Notes under the pieces: model-generated
Database searches by the model: none
What the model saw: the letters and a program-made list of their open reading frames with translations, nothing else
What the model was told of the DNA's origin: nothing
Source of the DNA: DASZKW01 sp035552775
Lineage (GTDB): Bacteria; Actinomycetota; Acidimicrobiia; Acidimicrobiales; Palsa-688
Reading direction: 5' to 3'
Assembly (NCBI GenBank): GCA_035552775.1
Contig: DASZKW010000056.1
Coordinates: forward strand, 1 to 52,180
DNA length: 52,180 nt
Position numbers and translations under genes: made by a program
In this document: positions 32,340 to 42,663 of the stretch, piece after piece
Layout: each line of letters begins with the position of its first letter
Numbering within the stretch: position 1 is the stretch's first letter

Positions 32340-32437
32340 GTTACTAAGACGAGCGTTGCTACGTCGACTGGGTCCATGCGCTTGACCTGGGTAAACGTTC
32401 GGAAATCAGTCGACGTAGCAACGCTCGCCTTGGTAGC
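32340..32437. repeat. Long near-perfect inverted repeat (hairpin or MITE-like)
   Basis: Left arm 32350-32370 and right arm 32407-32427 are perfectly complementary over 21 bases (core GCGTTGCTACGTCGACTG). Pairing extends outward to 32340/32437 with one mismatch and two G-T pairs, giving about 31 positions per arm around a 36-base loop. It lies exactly between the glutamine synthetase fragment and the amidohydrolase fragment. No target-site duplication is evident and there is no T-run. Confidence 0.9.
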
Positions 32438-32962
32438 TGCTCATCCGCCACGGGGTGTGGACCGCCATCGACACCGGACGGCCGGTGCAGTTCCACACCG
32501 GTTTCGGCGACACCGACGCTGCCCTGCTGCGCCCCCCACCCGGCCCTGCTGTCCGACCTGATTCGCTCAACAGCTGACATCGGGACCCCGGTCATGCTGC
32601 TTCACTGCTGGCCCTACCACCGTGAGGCGGCGTATCTCGCCCAGGTCTGGCCCCATGTCCGCCTCGACGTGGGAGAGACGCTGCCCCACGTCGGTCACCG
32701 TGGCGCGGCCGTGCTGGCCGAGACGCTAGAGCTCGCCCCGTGGCACAAGGTGCTCTACTCGTCCGACGCCTTCGGACTGGGGGAACTGTTCCACCTCGGG
32801 GTCGTCACGTACCGCCAGGCCCTGGCAGCGGCTCTCAGCCCCCTGGCCGACATGGGCTCTGACCACGCCGAACTGATGCGCCTCGCCAGCCTGGTCACGA
32901 GCGGTAACGCCCGGCGCGTCTACCCCGCCCTGGCGGCGGGCTCCGGCGAGCGGGCAAAGTAG
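32437..32962 (+). pseudogene. Amidohydrolase (FluG N-domain type), truncated and frameshifted
   Basis: The frame from 32437 reads T-A-I-D-T-G-R-P-V-Q-F-H-T-G-F-G-D-T-D, then shifts at a six-C run (32532-32537). Removing one C restores the frame into A-L-L-S-D-L-I-R, M-L-L-H-C-W-P-Y-H-R-E-A-A-Y-L, D-V-G-E-T-L-P-H, L-Y-S-S-D-A-F-G and a normal stop at 32960. This matches the metal-dependent amidohydrolases that pair with, or fuse to, FluG-like glutamine synthetase. The N-terminal part with the first His pair is gone. A sequencing error in the C-run could explain the shift but not the truncation. Confidence 0.7.
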
Positions 32963-34494
32963 GAGTCGTGGCGGAAGCCGCACTGGCCGGCCTGGCACAC
33001 CGAGTTGCGCAGGTCGGTCCAGTAGGCGACGACGCCCGGCCCGTCGGCGGCGATCGCCGTGTAGTCCCCGACGAATGCCGCCGGGCTGGGGAAGGCCGGG
33101 GTGACGGTGCCCTGCGAGCCGAGGTCATTTCGCGTCGGGTCGGACAGTGCGGTCGTGAGCTGGGCCGGCTTGAACCGCAGGGACCCCGGCCGGGTTTCGG
33201 TGGCGAGCGTGTAGCCGTACTTTTGGTTCGCCGGGTCGTATGACCTGTCGAAGAAACCGATCCTCAGGCGGCCACCCGAGTCGTAGACCGTCCAGGGCAT
33301 GAACTGGTCGTTGCCCACAGGGTCCGCCACCGAGATAGGCGCGCTCCATGAGTGGCCACCGTCATAGGTCTGGCTGACGATGATGTTGGAGTCGGTCGCG
33401 GCCTGGTAGGGGTTGCCCGCCACCGGGCGGGGGGCGTTGCGGTCGTCGTACCACACGACGGCGAAGTGAAGCCCTTTGTGACCCGACGGGTCGGCCGCCA
33501 CGTTGCCGATGGAATCCAGCGCGAACTGGCTGTCGTGCAGCGCCTGCACGCCGTTGGCGTTCAGCGGGTAATCGTGCTCGATGATTCCGTCATATTCCTG
33601 GCCCACCAGGAACGGGCCAGAGAGACGCAGGCCGGTGACCGGGTCCACGACGACGGACATGTAGCGGTCGCGGCCGAGTGAGGCGCTGGCGTCGGGGGCC
33701 TCGTCGTAGGTGTTTTGGAAGGTCACCACTGCGGTGGTGCCCGACACCGCCACGGCATTGCCGAAGGTCTGGTCGCAGGCGTCGCCTCCCTGACGGCCGG
33801 TGCAGAAAGGCGCTGAACCCGATATGTCGGCGGGGGCGGACCACGTCGTCCCCCCGTCGTGGCTCACCATGTCGTACACGGGTGCGGTGACCAGATTCCC
33901 GTGGGAGAAGACCTCGTGGATCCAGGTGACGATCAAGTTGCCGTGACCAAAGGCTGCGAGTTGCGGGTGATCGTTGAACGCGTTCGCGCCGTCGAGGGCC
34001 GGTCCGGTGACGGGAGCCGGCGTGGACCACGTACGGCCACCGTCGCCGGAGCGGGCCAGCAGGACATCATTGGCCGTGCCCGAGGCGGCGGTGGCCAGGT
34101 AGACGACGCCGGCGTGATCGAACGCCAGGGACGGGTCGGTGGCACTGCGGTAGCTGCCATAGTCGAGCGAGTCGGTCGTCCAGGTCGCGCCGCCGTCAGA
34201 GCTGACGTGGGGCTGCACCAGCTGTGACACGGCCGGGTGCCCGTTGACCTGGGTCCTCACCGTGTAGATCACGGCTCCGACGATGTCTCGTTGCCGTCGC
34301 GGGTTGACAGCGATGGCCGTCTCGCCATAGTTGCCGGCTGAGAGGCAGTCGGTGTTGACGTTGGCCTGCGTCGACGGCTGCGTCGTGCACGGGGCCTGGG
34401 GTGCGCCACCCGCAACCGAAGCCGGACCGACAAGTCCGACCGGCACTGCGAGGAGTACGCCGACCGTCGTGGCCAAGCTCCTCATCCCTCGCAT
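32920..34494 (-). CDS. Secreted sialidase/BNR-repeat protein
   Basis: A 524-residue exported protein with a signal peptide (V-G-V-L-L-A-V-P-V-G-L-V-G-P-A-S-V-A-G-G-A). It carries at least four Asp-box motifs: S-S-D-G-G-A-T-W, S-G-D-G-G-R-T-W, S-H-D-G-G-T-T-W and T-Y-D-G-G-H-S-W, spaced as in a six-bladed beta-propeller of the sialidase superfamily. Sialidase catalytic residues (R-I-P near the start, Arg triad) are not evident, so activity on sialic acid should not be assumed. ATG at 34494 or 34485. Its 3-prime end overlaps the convergent amidohydrolase remnant by 43 bases. Confidence 0.82.
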   Translation of the reverse strand: MRGMRSLATTVGVLLAVPVGLVGPASVAGGAPQAPCTTQPSTQANVNTDCLSAGNYGETAIAVNPRRQRDIVGAVIYTVRTQVNGHPAVSQLVQPHVSSDGGATWTTDSLDYGSYRSATDPSLAFDHAGVVYLATAASGTANDVLLARSGDGGRTWSTPAPVTGPALDGANAFNDHPQLAAFGHGNLIVTWIHEVFSHGNLVTAPVYDMVSHDGGTTWSAPADISGSAPFCTGRQGGDACDQTFGNAVAVSGTTAVVTFQNTYDEAPDASASLGRDRYMSVVVDPVTGLRLSGPFLVGQEYDGIIEHDYPLNANGVQALHDSQFALDSIGNVAADPSGHKGLHFAVVWYDDRNAPRPVAGNPYQAATDSNIIVSQTYDGGHSWSAPISVADPVGNDQFMPWTVYDSGGRLRIGFFDRSYDPANQKYGYTLATETRPGSLRFKPAQLTTALSDPTRNDLGSQGTVTPAFPSPAAFVGDYTAIAADGPGVVAYWTDLRNSVCQAGQCGFRHDSYFARSPEPAARAG

Positions 34495-34797
34495 GTATCA
34501 GCCCCCATCAAAACGGCGTCCACTAAAAGGACCCGTGAAGGGAAGTCATTCGGCTATTCACGGCGCGCGATCCCATGCCTATCTCCCTCCTCGCCTATCT
34601 CCCTGTTCGCCAGCTCCCGCTATGGCTGCGCACATTCCTAGTCGAAGATCACAAACAGCGCAAGAGCCTTGCCCCTCGCCGGTGGGCACTCGCAGCGAGC
34701 GGTTCGTTTGGATAGTTGGCGGAGCCGTAACGGCTTCGAAATGGGCACGAAACCTCTCGCGGCCAGACTTCGCACGAACAGCGTCCAGGAGGCCTTG
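34495..34797. other. Intergenic region ahead of the nitrogen island
   Basis: This 303-base stretch between divergent genes has no convincing coding frame. It contains a small hairpin GAGCCG-TAA-CGGCTTC (around 34724-34739) and the ribosome site AGGAGG five bases before the permease ATG. I compared it by eye with guanidine-II and -III and other riboswitches and found no match. Confidence 0.5.
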
Positions 34798-36504
34798 ATG
34801 GCGATCGACAGCTCCAGCCCGTCCTTGACCCGCCCCCGAGTCGGAGGTGATCCCGCGCCCGGGCGCACCTACAACGGCATCGTGGGGAACGAGACCCTCG
34901 AGGACTACTCGCTGCGATATGCGCCAAAGTCGTTCCGCAAGTGGAGCGAGTTCACGGTGGCGTCGACGGCTCTAGGGGGTATCGCCTACCTGGCCGACTT
35001 CGCCATCGGCGCCTCGATCGCCATCACCCACGGTTTCGCGGATGCCATCGCCGCAGTGCTCGTGGCCGCCCTGGTCATCTTCTTGACCAGCATCCCCATC
35101 GCCTACTACTCGGCCAAGTACTCCATCGACATGGACCTGCTCACCCGCGCCGCTGGTTTCGGGTACTACGGATCGACGATCACCTCGGTGGTCTACGCCA
35201 GCTTCACGTTCATCTTTTTTGCCCTCGAAGGCTCGATCATGGCCCAGGCGTTCAACCTGGGCTTCGGGCTACCGCTGGCGGCTGGCTACGTCCTCGCGGC
35301 ACTCGTAGTCCTGCCGATCGTGGTCTTCGGCATGACTGCCATGTCGAAGCTGCAGGTGTGGACCCAGCCGGTATGGCTGATCCTGATGTTTCTGCCCTTC
35401 GTCTATATCGGCTTCGCCGACCCCGGCAAGTACGCCGCCTACAGCCACTTCATGGGCAGTTCGGGAAGCTCGTCGTTCAGCGCCCTCGGGTTCGGACTGG
35501 GGATGGGAGTCGCCCTGTCGCTCATCGCCCAGATCGGCGAGCAGGTCGACTACCTGCGGTTCATGCCCCAGAAGACCGCGGCGAACGCCCGCCGGTGGTG
35601 GACGGCTGTCATTGCCGCCGGTCCCGGCTGGGTCGTGTTGGGCGCACTCAAGCAGATCGGGGGCGGCTTCCTGGCCTTCTACGTGGTCGACAAGGTTGGC
35701 CTGACCAAGGCCGGCGAGCCGATCCAGCAGTACCTCGGCGGCTTCGGTGCGTTCATGACCGCCGGAACCCTGGCGCTCGCAGTGTTCTTCGTGGTGCTGT
35801 CGCAGATAAAGATCAACGTGGTGAACGCTTACTCGGGCTCGCTGTCGTGGTCCAACTTCTTCTCCCGGGTCCTCCATATCCACCCGGGTCGTGTCGTGTG
35901 GATCTTCTTCAACGTGGGCATCGCCCTGACCCTCATGGAGGTGGGGGTGTTTTCCTTCCTCAACACGGTCCTGGGCTTCTACTCCAATGTGGCCATCGCC
36001 TGGATCGGCGCCGTGGTGGCGGACCTGGTGATCAACAAGCCACTCGAGCTCAGCCCGCCGATCGTCGAATTCAAACGCGCTCACCTGTACAACTTCAATC
36101 CTGTCGGCTTCGGAGCCATGATCGCCGGTTCGGTGATATCGATACTGGCCTTCTACAACGTCTTCGGCGCCTACCCAGCCGCCTTCTCACCCATCCTGGC
36201 TCTGGTGATCTCCTTCGCCCTGGCACCGGTCCTGGCCTACCTCACGAAGGGCAAGTACTACATCGCCAGGGTCGACGACATGGCCGAGCCGCTGGTAATC
36301 GACGGGCAGTTTTCCGCCGTGATGCTGGAGTGCACCGTGTGCGCCACGTCGTTCGAGCGACCCGACATGGCAGGGTGCCCATTTCACCACGGAACGATCT
36401 GCTCGCTGTGCTGCAGCCTGGAGAAACACTGTCACGACATGTGCAAAACACCCGGGACTGCCGTGGCCATCGGGGCCTCTCCGGTACCGGACCAGGTCAT
36501 CTGA
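34798..36504 (+). CDS. NCS1-family (cytosine/purine/hydantoin-type) permease with cysteine-rich tail
   Basis: A 568-residue transporter. The N-terminal about 500 residues are a 12-helix NCS1 permease (N-E-T-L-E-D-Y-S-L-R-Y-A-P, then helices; A-Q-I-G-E-Q-V-D-Y-L-R-F-M-P; N-V-V-N-A-Y-S-G-S-L-S-W). After the last helix comes an unusual soluble tail with C-T-V-C, C-P-F-H-H, C-S-L-C-C and C-H-D-M-C, which could bind Zn or an Fe-S cluster. ATG with AGGAGG five bases away. It leads FmdB and formamidase, so amides, urea-like or nucleobase-derived nitrogen compounds are likely substrates. Confidence 0.85.
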   Translation: MAIDSSSPSLTRPRVGGDPAPGRTYNGIVGNETLEDYSLRYAPKSFRKWSEFTVASTALGGIAYLADFAIGASIAITHGFADAIAAVLVAALVIFLTSIPIAYYSAKYSIDMDLLTRAAGFGYYGSTITSVVYASFTFIFFALEGSIMAQAFNLGFGLPLAAGYVLAALVVLPIVVFGMTAMSKLQVWTQPVWLILMFLPFVYIGFADPGKYAAYSHFMGSSGSSSFSALGFGLGMGVALSLIAQIGEQVDYLRFMPQKTAANARRWWTAVIAAGPGWVVLGALKQIGGGFLAFYVVDKVGLTKAGEPIQQYLGGFGAFMTAGTLALAVFFVVLSQIKINVVNAYSGSLSWSNFFSRVLHIHPGRVVWIFFNVGIALTLMEVGVFSFLNTVLGFYSNVAIAWIGAVVADLVINKPLELSPPIVEFKRAHLYNFNPVGFGAMIAGSVISILAFYNVFGAYPAAFSPILALVISFALAPVLAYLTKGKYYIARVDDMAEPLVIDGQFSAVMLECTVCATSFERPDMAGCPFHHGTICSLCCSLEKHCHDMCKTPGTAVAIGASPVPDQVI

Positions 36505-36507
36505 GGC

Positions 36508-36723
36508 GTGTCTCGCTACGAGTACCGCTGCGGGACCTGTGGTCCATTCGTCGTCGCCGTCCCCATGGGGGGCGCTACGGCACAGGCGGCCTGCCCGGTG
36601 TGCGAGGAGGCAGCCCGCCGAGTTTTCGGTGCCCCGGGGATTGCCCGCACACCGGGCGGTCTGGCACGCGCCTACGACCGAGCGGACGCCTCCGCCTCCG
36701 AGCCGTCCGTTGTCAATCGATGA
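36508..36723 (+). CDS. fmdB: FmdB-type zinc ribbon protein
   Basis: A 71-residue protein: Y-E-Y-R-C-G-T-C-G-P-F and C-P-V-C-E-E give a CxxC...CxxC zinc ribbon of the FmdB family, and A-R-R-V-F-G matches the typical end of that ribbon. GTG start three bases after the permease stop. FmdB was named as a putative regulator of the formamidase gene fmdA, which follows here. Confidence 0.85.
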   Translation: MSRYEYRCGTCGPFVVAVPMGGATAQAACPVCEEAARRVFGAPGIARTPGGLARAYDRADASASEPSVVNR

Positions 36724-36769
36724 ATCGCGTCCGCATTCTCCCCATGGCCATCGGTGAAAGGACCTTTGG

Positions 36770-38017
36770 GTGCCCGAGGTAATCTTTTCCGTTGATCCCA
36801 CCAAATCCATGCGGGACCAAGCTGCCCCCGGACACAACCGATGGCACCCCGAAATCCCGGCAGTGGCAACGGTTAGGCCGGGTGGCGAGTTCCGAGTCGA
36901 GTGCAGCGAGTGGACCGACGGCCAGATCGGCAACAACGACTCCTCCAACGACGTGCGCGACGTCGACCTCTCCGTGGCTCACATGTTGAGCGGACCGTTC
37001 GCGGTGGAGGGCGCCGAACCGGGCGATCTTCTCGTCCTCGACATTCTCGATCTCGGGCCGATCCCCCAGCAGACCGGCCCCGCCCCCGGGCAAGGGTGGG
37101 GCTACACCGGCATCTTCGACCGTGACAACGCCGGTGGCTTCCTGACCGAGTACTACCCGAGCAGCGCCAAAGCGGTGTGGGACTTTCACGGCCAAGAAGC
37201 CACATCCCGGCACCTGCCCGGGGTCCGCTACACAGGCATCACCCACCCGGGCTTGTTCGGCACGGCACCCTCTGCGGAGCTGTTGGCCCGGTGGAACCGG
37301 CGGGAGCAGGCACTGATCGACACCGATCCCGATCGGGTACCGCCGCTGGCCTTGCCCCCCTTGGAAGAAGGCGCCCTCCTCGGGACGCTGTCCGGCGCCG
37401 ACCTCCGCCGGATCAGCGGTGAAGCCGCCCGCACGGTGCCGGCACGGGAGAATGGGGGCAACCACGACATCAAGAATTTCACACGCGGGTCCCGGATCTT
37501 CTTTCCAGTCCACGTGCCAGGCGCCAACTTCTCGGGCGGAGACCTCCACTTCAGCCAGGGGGACGGAGAGATAACCTTCTGCGGTGCCATCGAGATGGGC
37601 GGGTTCATCGACTTCCACGTCGACCTCATCAAGGGCGGGATGGAAGCCTACGGCGTGGCCACGAACCCGATGTGCATCCCCGGTCGAGTCGAGCCCCGCT
37701 ACTCGCAATTCCTCACCTTCATCGGCGTGTCCGTAGACCACGACAGCGACACCAACCACTATCTCGACGCCACCCTCGCCTACAGGCGGGCCTGCCTGAA
37801 CGCAGTGGAGTACCTGAAGAAGTTCGGCTACAGCGGGGAGCAGGCCTACCTCCTGCTCGGCTCTGCTCCCATCGAGGGGCGCATAAGCGGAGTCGTCGAT
37901 ATCCCCAACGCCTGCTGCTCTCTCTACCTGCCGACGGAGATATTCGACTTTGACATCAAGCCGTCGGCGTCCGGCCCGCAAATGGCGGATCGGGGGTCGT
38001 GCGCCGTGCCGTCATGA
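36770..38017 (+). CDS. fmdA: Formamidase/acetamidase (FmdA)
   Basis: A 415-residue enzyme of the usual FmdA length. It starts with V-I-F-S-V-D-P-T-K-S-M-R-D-Q and H-N-R-W-H-P-E-I-P, and contains G-P-F-A-V-E-G-A-E-P-G-D, H-P-G-L-F-G-T-A-P, G-G-N-H-D-I-K-N and F-P-V-H-V-P-G-A-N-F-S-G-G-D-L-H-F-S-Q-G-D-G-E. These are the conserved formamidase blocks. It hydrolyses formamide (or other short amides) to the acid and ammonia in the cytoplasm. GTG start with AAAGGA upstream. It sits between the NCS1 permease and urease. Confidence 0.93.
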   Translation: MPEVIFSVDPTKSMRDQAAPGHNRWHPEIPAVATVRPGGEFRVECSEWTDGQIGNNDSSNDVRDVDLSVAHMLSGPFAVEGAEPGDLLVLDILDLGPIPQQTGPAPGQGWGYTGIFDRDNAGGFLTEYYPSSAKAVWDFHGQEATSRHLPGVRYTGITHPGLFGTAPSAELLARWNRREQALIDTDPDRVPPLALPPLEEGALLGTLSGADLRRISGEAARTVPARENGGNHDIKNFTRGSRIFFPVHVPGANFSGGDLHFSQGDGEITFCGAIEMGGFIDFHVDLIKGGMEAYGVATNPMCIPGRVEPRYSQFLTFIGVSVDHDSDTNHYLDATLAYRRACLNAVEYLKKFGYSGEQAYLLLGSAPIEGRISGVVDIPNACCSLYLPTEIFDFDIKPSASGPQMADRGSCAVPS

Positions 38018-38095
38018 TCAACACGCCGGCCGAAGGCAAGCGCTAGCGTTGGCTCATGGGGATGCCATGCGCCTCCCAGCCAGGACGGAACGGGC

Positions 38096-38398
38096 GTGCA
38101 GCTGAGTCCGCATGAACGGGACAAGCTCCTGGTCTCCCTCGCCGCCATGGTGGCGCGCGATCGCCGTGCCCGGGGGGTCAAGCTCAATCATCCCGAGGCG
38201 GTGGCGGTGATCTCCAGCTTCGTGCTCGAGGGAGCACGCGACGGTCACCGAGTGGCGGCGCTGATGGCCGACGCCCGCAACGTCTTGTCCCGGGCCGACG
38301 TGATGGACGGCGTGCCCGAGATGATCGACGAGATCCAGGTGGAAGCCACCTTCCCCGATGGCACGAAGCTGGTGACGGTCCACCAGCCCATCCCGTGA
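38096..38398 (+). CDS. ureA: Urease gamma subunit
   Basis: A 100-residue protein of standard length: L-S-P-H-E-R-D-K-L-L-V, G-V-K-L-N-H-P-E-A-V-A-V-I, M-D-G-V-P-E-M-I and Q-V-E-A-T-F-P-D-G-T-K-L-V-T-V-H-Q-P-I. GTG start. The stop overlaps the ureB GTG (GTGA), giving coupled translation of urease subunits. Confidence 0.96.
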   Translation: MQLSPHERDKLLVSLAAMVARDRRARGVKLNHPEAVAVISSFVLEGARDGHRVAALMADARNVLSRADVMDGVPEMIDEIQVEATFPDGTKLVTVHQPIP

Positions 38399-38698
38399 TT
38401 CCCGGCGAGGTGTTCTGGGCCGACGGCCAGGTCACGCTCAACGAGGGACGGGCGACGACGGTGCTGAGGGTGATCAACACCGGCGACCGTCCCGTCCAGA
38501 TCGGTTCGCATTTCCATTTCGCCGAGGTCAATCCTGCCCTCGAGTTCGACCGGGCGGCCGCCCGGGGCCGTCACCTGGCGATCCCGGCGGGGACCAGCTC
38601 CCGCTTCGAGCCCGGAGCGGGACGGGATGTGCATCTGGTTGCCTACGGCGGTCGGCGCTTCGCCGCCGGGTTCCGGGGCGAGGTCGCAGGGCCCCTCG

Positions 38699-38706
<8 letters not shown>
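38395..38706 (+). CDS. ureB: Urease beta subunit
   Basis: A 103-residue protein: I-P-G-E, N-T-G-D-R-P-V-Q-I-G-S-H-F-H-F-A-E-V-N, L-E-F-D-R, A-I-P-A-G-T-S-S-R-F-E-P-G and V-A-Y-G-G. All UreB hallmarks are present. GTG start; the ureC ATG overlaps its last eight bases. Confidence 0.96.
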
Positions 38707-40471
<1,765 letters not shown>

Positions 40472-40472
40472 C

Positions 40473-40556
40473 GTGGGCGATTCGGCTTCTGGGGTGGGCG
40501 GTTCGGCTCTTGGGCTGGGCAGTCCGGCTTTTGGGGTGGGCGGTTCGGCGTCCAGC
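40473..40556 (+). repeat. Four 21-base tandem repeats at the ureF 5-prime end
   Basis: Units starting at 40473, 40494, 40515 and 40536 share the pattern GTGGGCGGTTCGGCTCTTGGG with few changes and encode the heptapeptide V-G-G-S-A-x-G. Each in-frame unit but the third begins with GTG, so the start codon itself is repeated. Confidence 0.9.
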
Positions 40557-41210
40557 GCGCTGCTCTTGTTGGCCGACGGCCGCCTGCCGGCCGGTGGCCA
40601 CGCCCACTCCGGCGGACTCGAGGAGGCCGTGGCCGCCGGGCGGGTCACCGGCATCGCCGATCTCGCCGCCTACCTCGCCGGAAGGCTGACCACCACGGGA
40701 CGGGTGGACGCAGCGTTGGCCGCTGCTGCGTGGTGGGGCCGCGCCTTGGAGGTCGACGCCGAAGCCGTGGCCCGATGCCCGTCACCGGCATGGCGCAGGG
40801 CTGGGCGGGCGCAGGGCCGCGCGCTGCTGCGCGCCGGGCAACGCATGTGGCCGGCGAGCGCCCTGGCGGACCTGGCTGGCGCCTGTCCCGACGGTTTGAT
40901 GTGGCCCGTCGCCCTGGGAGCCGTGGCCGCCGCCGCCTCCCTTGGCCCCCACGACGCCGCCCTCGTTGGGGCGCAGTCATCGGTGTCGGGGGCGGCGTGG
41001 GCGGCCACCCGCCTCCTCGGCCTCGACCCGTTCGACGTCGCCAGATGCCAGGCCGACCTCGGGCCGGCCGTCGACGCCGAGGTCGAGGCTGCCGTCCGCT
41101 GGGCGGCGCGGGGCTGCGACATTCGTCGACTGCCGGCAGCGAGCGCTCCGCTGGCTGACATCGGCGCCCAACACCACGTCACCTGGGAGGTGCGTCTCTT
41201 TGCCTCATGA
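40473..41210 (+). CDS. ureF: Urease accessory protein UreF
   Basis: A 245-residue protein: L-L-L-L-A-D-G-R-L-P-A-G-G-H-A-H-S-G-G-L-E is the UreF signature block, followed by an all-helical domain. UreF with UreD and UreG loads nickel into urease. A repeated Gly/Ser leader precedes the signature (see the repeat entry); a GTG further down in the repeat may be the true start. One base separates it from the ureC stop. Confidence 0.9.
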   Translation: MGDSASGVGGSALGLGSPAFGVGGSASSALLLLADGRLPAGGHAHSGGLEEAVAAGRVTGIADLAAYLAGRLTTTGRVDAALAAAAWWGRALEVDAEAVARCPSPAWRRAGRAQGRALLRAGQRMWPASALADLAGACPDGLMWPVALGAVAAAASLGPHDAALVGAQSSVSGAAWAATRLLGLDPFDVARCQADLGPAVDAEVEAAVRWAARGCDIRRLPAASAPLADIGAQHHVTWEVRLFAS

Positions 41211-41847
41211 CGTCTCCAAGCCGCCGAGCGGTGGCCGTGCGCTGCGTATCGGGATCGGGGGTCCGGTAGGAAGCGGCAAGACCGCCCTGGTTGCGGCCCT
41301 GTGCCGGGCGATGGCAGGGACCTCGTCGGTGGCGGTGGTCACCAACGACATCTACACCACCGAGGACGCCAACATCCTGCGCCGGGAGGCGGTCCTGGCC
41401 GACGAGCGTATCGTCGCCGTGCAGACCGGATGTTGCCCGCACACCGCGATACGCGACGACATCTCCGCCAACCTCGACGCCGTCGAGGCGCTCCAACGCC
41501 GCTTCGCCGACCTGGATGTGATCTTCGTCGAGTCCGGAGGCGACAACTTGACCGCGACCTTCAGCTACGGCCTGGTCGACCGGCAGGTCTTCGTGATCGA
41601 CGTGGCCGGCGGGGACAAGGTACCCCGCAAGGGTGGCCCGGGCATAACGTCGTCGGACCTGCTGGTCGTCAACAAGACCGACCTGGCTCCCTTCGTCGGC
41701 GCCGATCTCGAGGTCATGGCCCATGACGCAGGGATCGCCCGCGCCGACAGACCGGTCGTCTTCACCAGTCTGGTCGCCGACCCCCTGGCGGCGCCGGTCG
41801 ACGCCTGGGTGAAAGGCCAATTGGCGTGCATGCCCGCGCGGAGCTGA
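41200..41847 (+). CDS. ureG: Urease accessory GTPase UreG
   Basis: A 215-residue GTPase: G-G-P-V-G-S-G-K-T-A-L (P-loop), N-D-I-Y-T-T-E-D-A, the C-P-H nickel motif in G-C-C-P-H-T-A-I-R-D-D, E-S-G-G-D-N-L-T-A-T-F, and N-K-T-D. TTG start at 41200 with GGGAGG upstream; no other in-frame start precedes the P-loop. It overlaps the end of ureF by 11 bases. Confidence 0.93.
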   Translation: MPHDVSKPPSGGRALRIGIGGPVGSGKTALVAALCRAMAGTSSVAVVTNDIYTTEDANILRREAVLADERIVAVQTGCCPHTAIRDDISANLDAVEALQRRFADLDVIFVESGGDNLTATFSYGLVDRQVFVIDVAGGDKVPRKGGPGITSSDLLVVNKTDLAPFVGADLEVMAHDAGIARADRPVVFTSLVADPLAAPVDAWVKGQLACMPARS

Positions 41848-42566
41848 CCGCCGCGGCGCCGTCGGCGCCCGGGTGTCCCTGCCGCCTCGTACGGCGCCTC
41901 GACACCGCTCCGGTGGCTTGGCGCTCGACGCCCGACGCCGTATACCTCGTCGGTACCGCGGCCACGCCGGTCGGCGACGACTCGGTGGACATCGACGTGG
42001 CCGTCGAGGCCGCTGCGGCGCTCCGAATCCGCTCGACGGCGGCCACGGTGGCATGGAGCGCCACGGGAACGACCCAGCGCATCACCGCCGCGGTGGCTGA
42101 CGGGGGGATGTTCGACTGGCGGATGCAGCCGCTGATCGCCACCGCCGCCTGCAATCATCGACAGGACGCTACTGTCCGCCTCGAGGGAAAAGGCAGGGTC
42201 TGGTGGACCGAGGAGGTCGTGCTGGGCCGCAGCAACGAGGCCCCCGGTCGCCTCGACCTGCGCCTCGATGTCGACCTGGACGGACAAGCTCTGGTACGCC
42301 ACCAGCTTCGTATAGGCCCCGACGCGGCCGGATGGGCAGGTCCGGCTGTCCTCGGCGGCCATCGCGCTGTCGGCTTCGTCCTCCACGCCGGCCGCCCCGG
42401 GCCGCGGGTTGAGCCCTCGGTCGGAGAGGGGTGGGCCATCCTCACCCTCGACGGCCCAGCCGTCATGGCCGTCGCCGTGGCCGACGATCTCCCCGGTCTT
42501 CGCCGAGGCCTGACCGAGGCCAGCGCCGAGTTTGACGGTGCCGATCACTACGATCACGACCCTTGA
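41826..42566 (+). CDS. ureD: Urease accessory protein UreD
   Basis: A 246-residue protein in the usual last position of ureABCFGD. It has the UreD/UreH pattern F-D-W-R-M-Q-P-L-I, C-N-H-R-Q-D-A-T-V-R-L and W-W-T-E-E-V-V-L-G-R, though it is divergent. It scaffolds nickel insertion with UreF and UreG. GTG start 22 bases inside ureG. No ureE is present in the operon. Confidence 0.85.
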   Translation: MHARAELTAAAPSAPGCPCRLVRRLDTAPVAWRSTPDAVYLVGTAATPVGDDSVDIDVAVEAAAALRIRSTAATVAWSATGTTQRITAAVADGGMFDWRMQPLIATAACNHRQDATVRLEGKGRVWWTEEVVLGRSNEAPGRLDLRLDVDLDGQALVRHQLRIGPDAAGWAGPAVLGGHRAVGFVLHAGRPGPRVEPSVGEGWAILTLDGPAVMAVAVADDLPGLRRGLTEASAEFDGADHYDHDP

Positions 42567-42663
42567 ACGAGCGCGGTAGCCACGCCACAGCGTTCACGGT
42601 TCAGAAACACCGCGGAAGCGGGCTCGAAACCCCGAGTCTCTAACTTCGATCACGACTCACATC

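Noticed and set aside
32340..32437. Integron attC site or intrinsic terminator
   Set aside because: No core GTTRRRY/RYYYAAC pair and no integrase; the arms are too long and perfect, and no T-run follows.
34495..34797. Second guanidine riboswitch before the NCS1 permease
   Set aside because: No ykkC, mini-ykkC (ACGR loop pair) or guanidine-III pattern could be found by eye.
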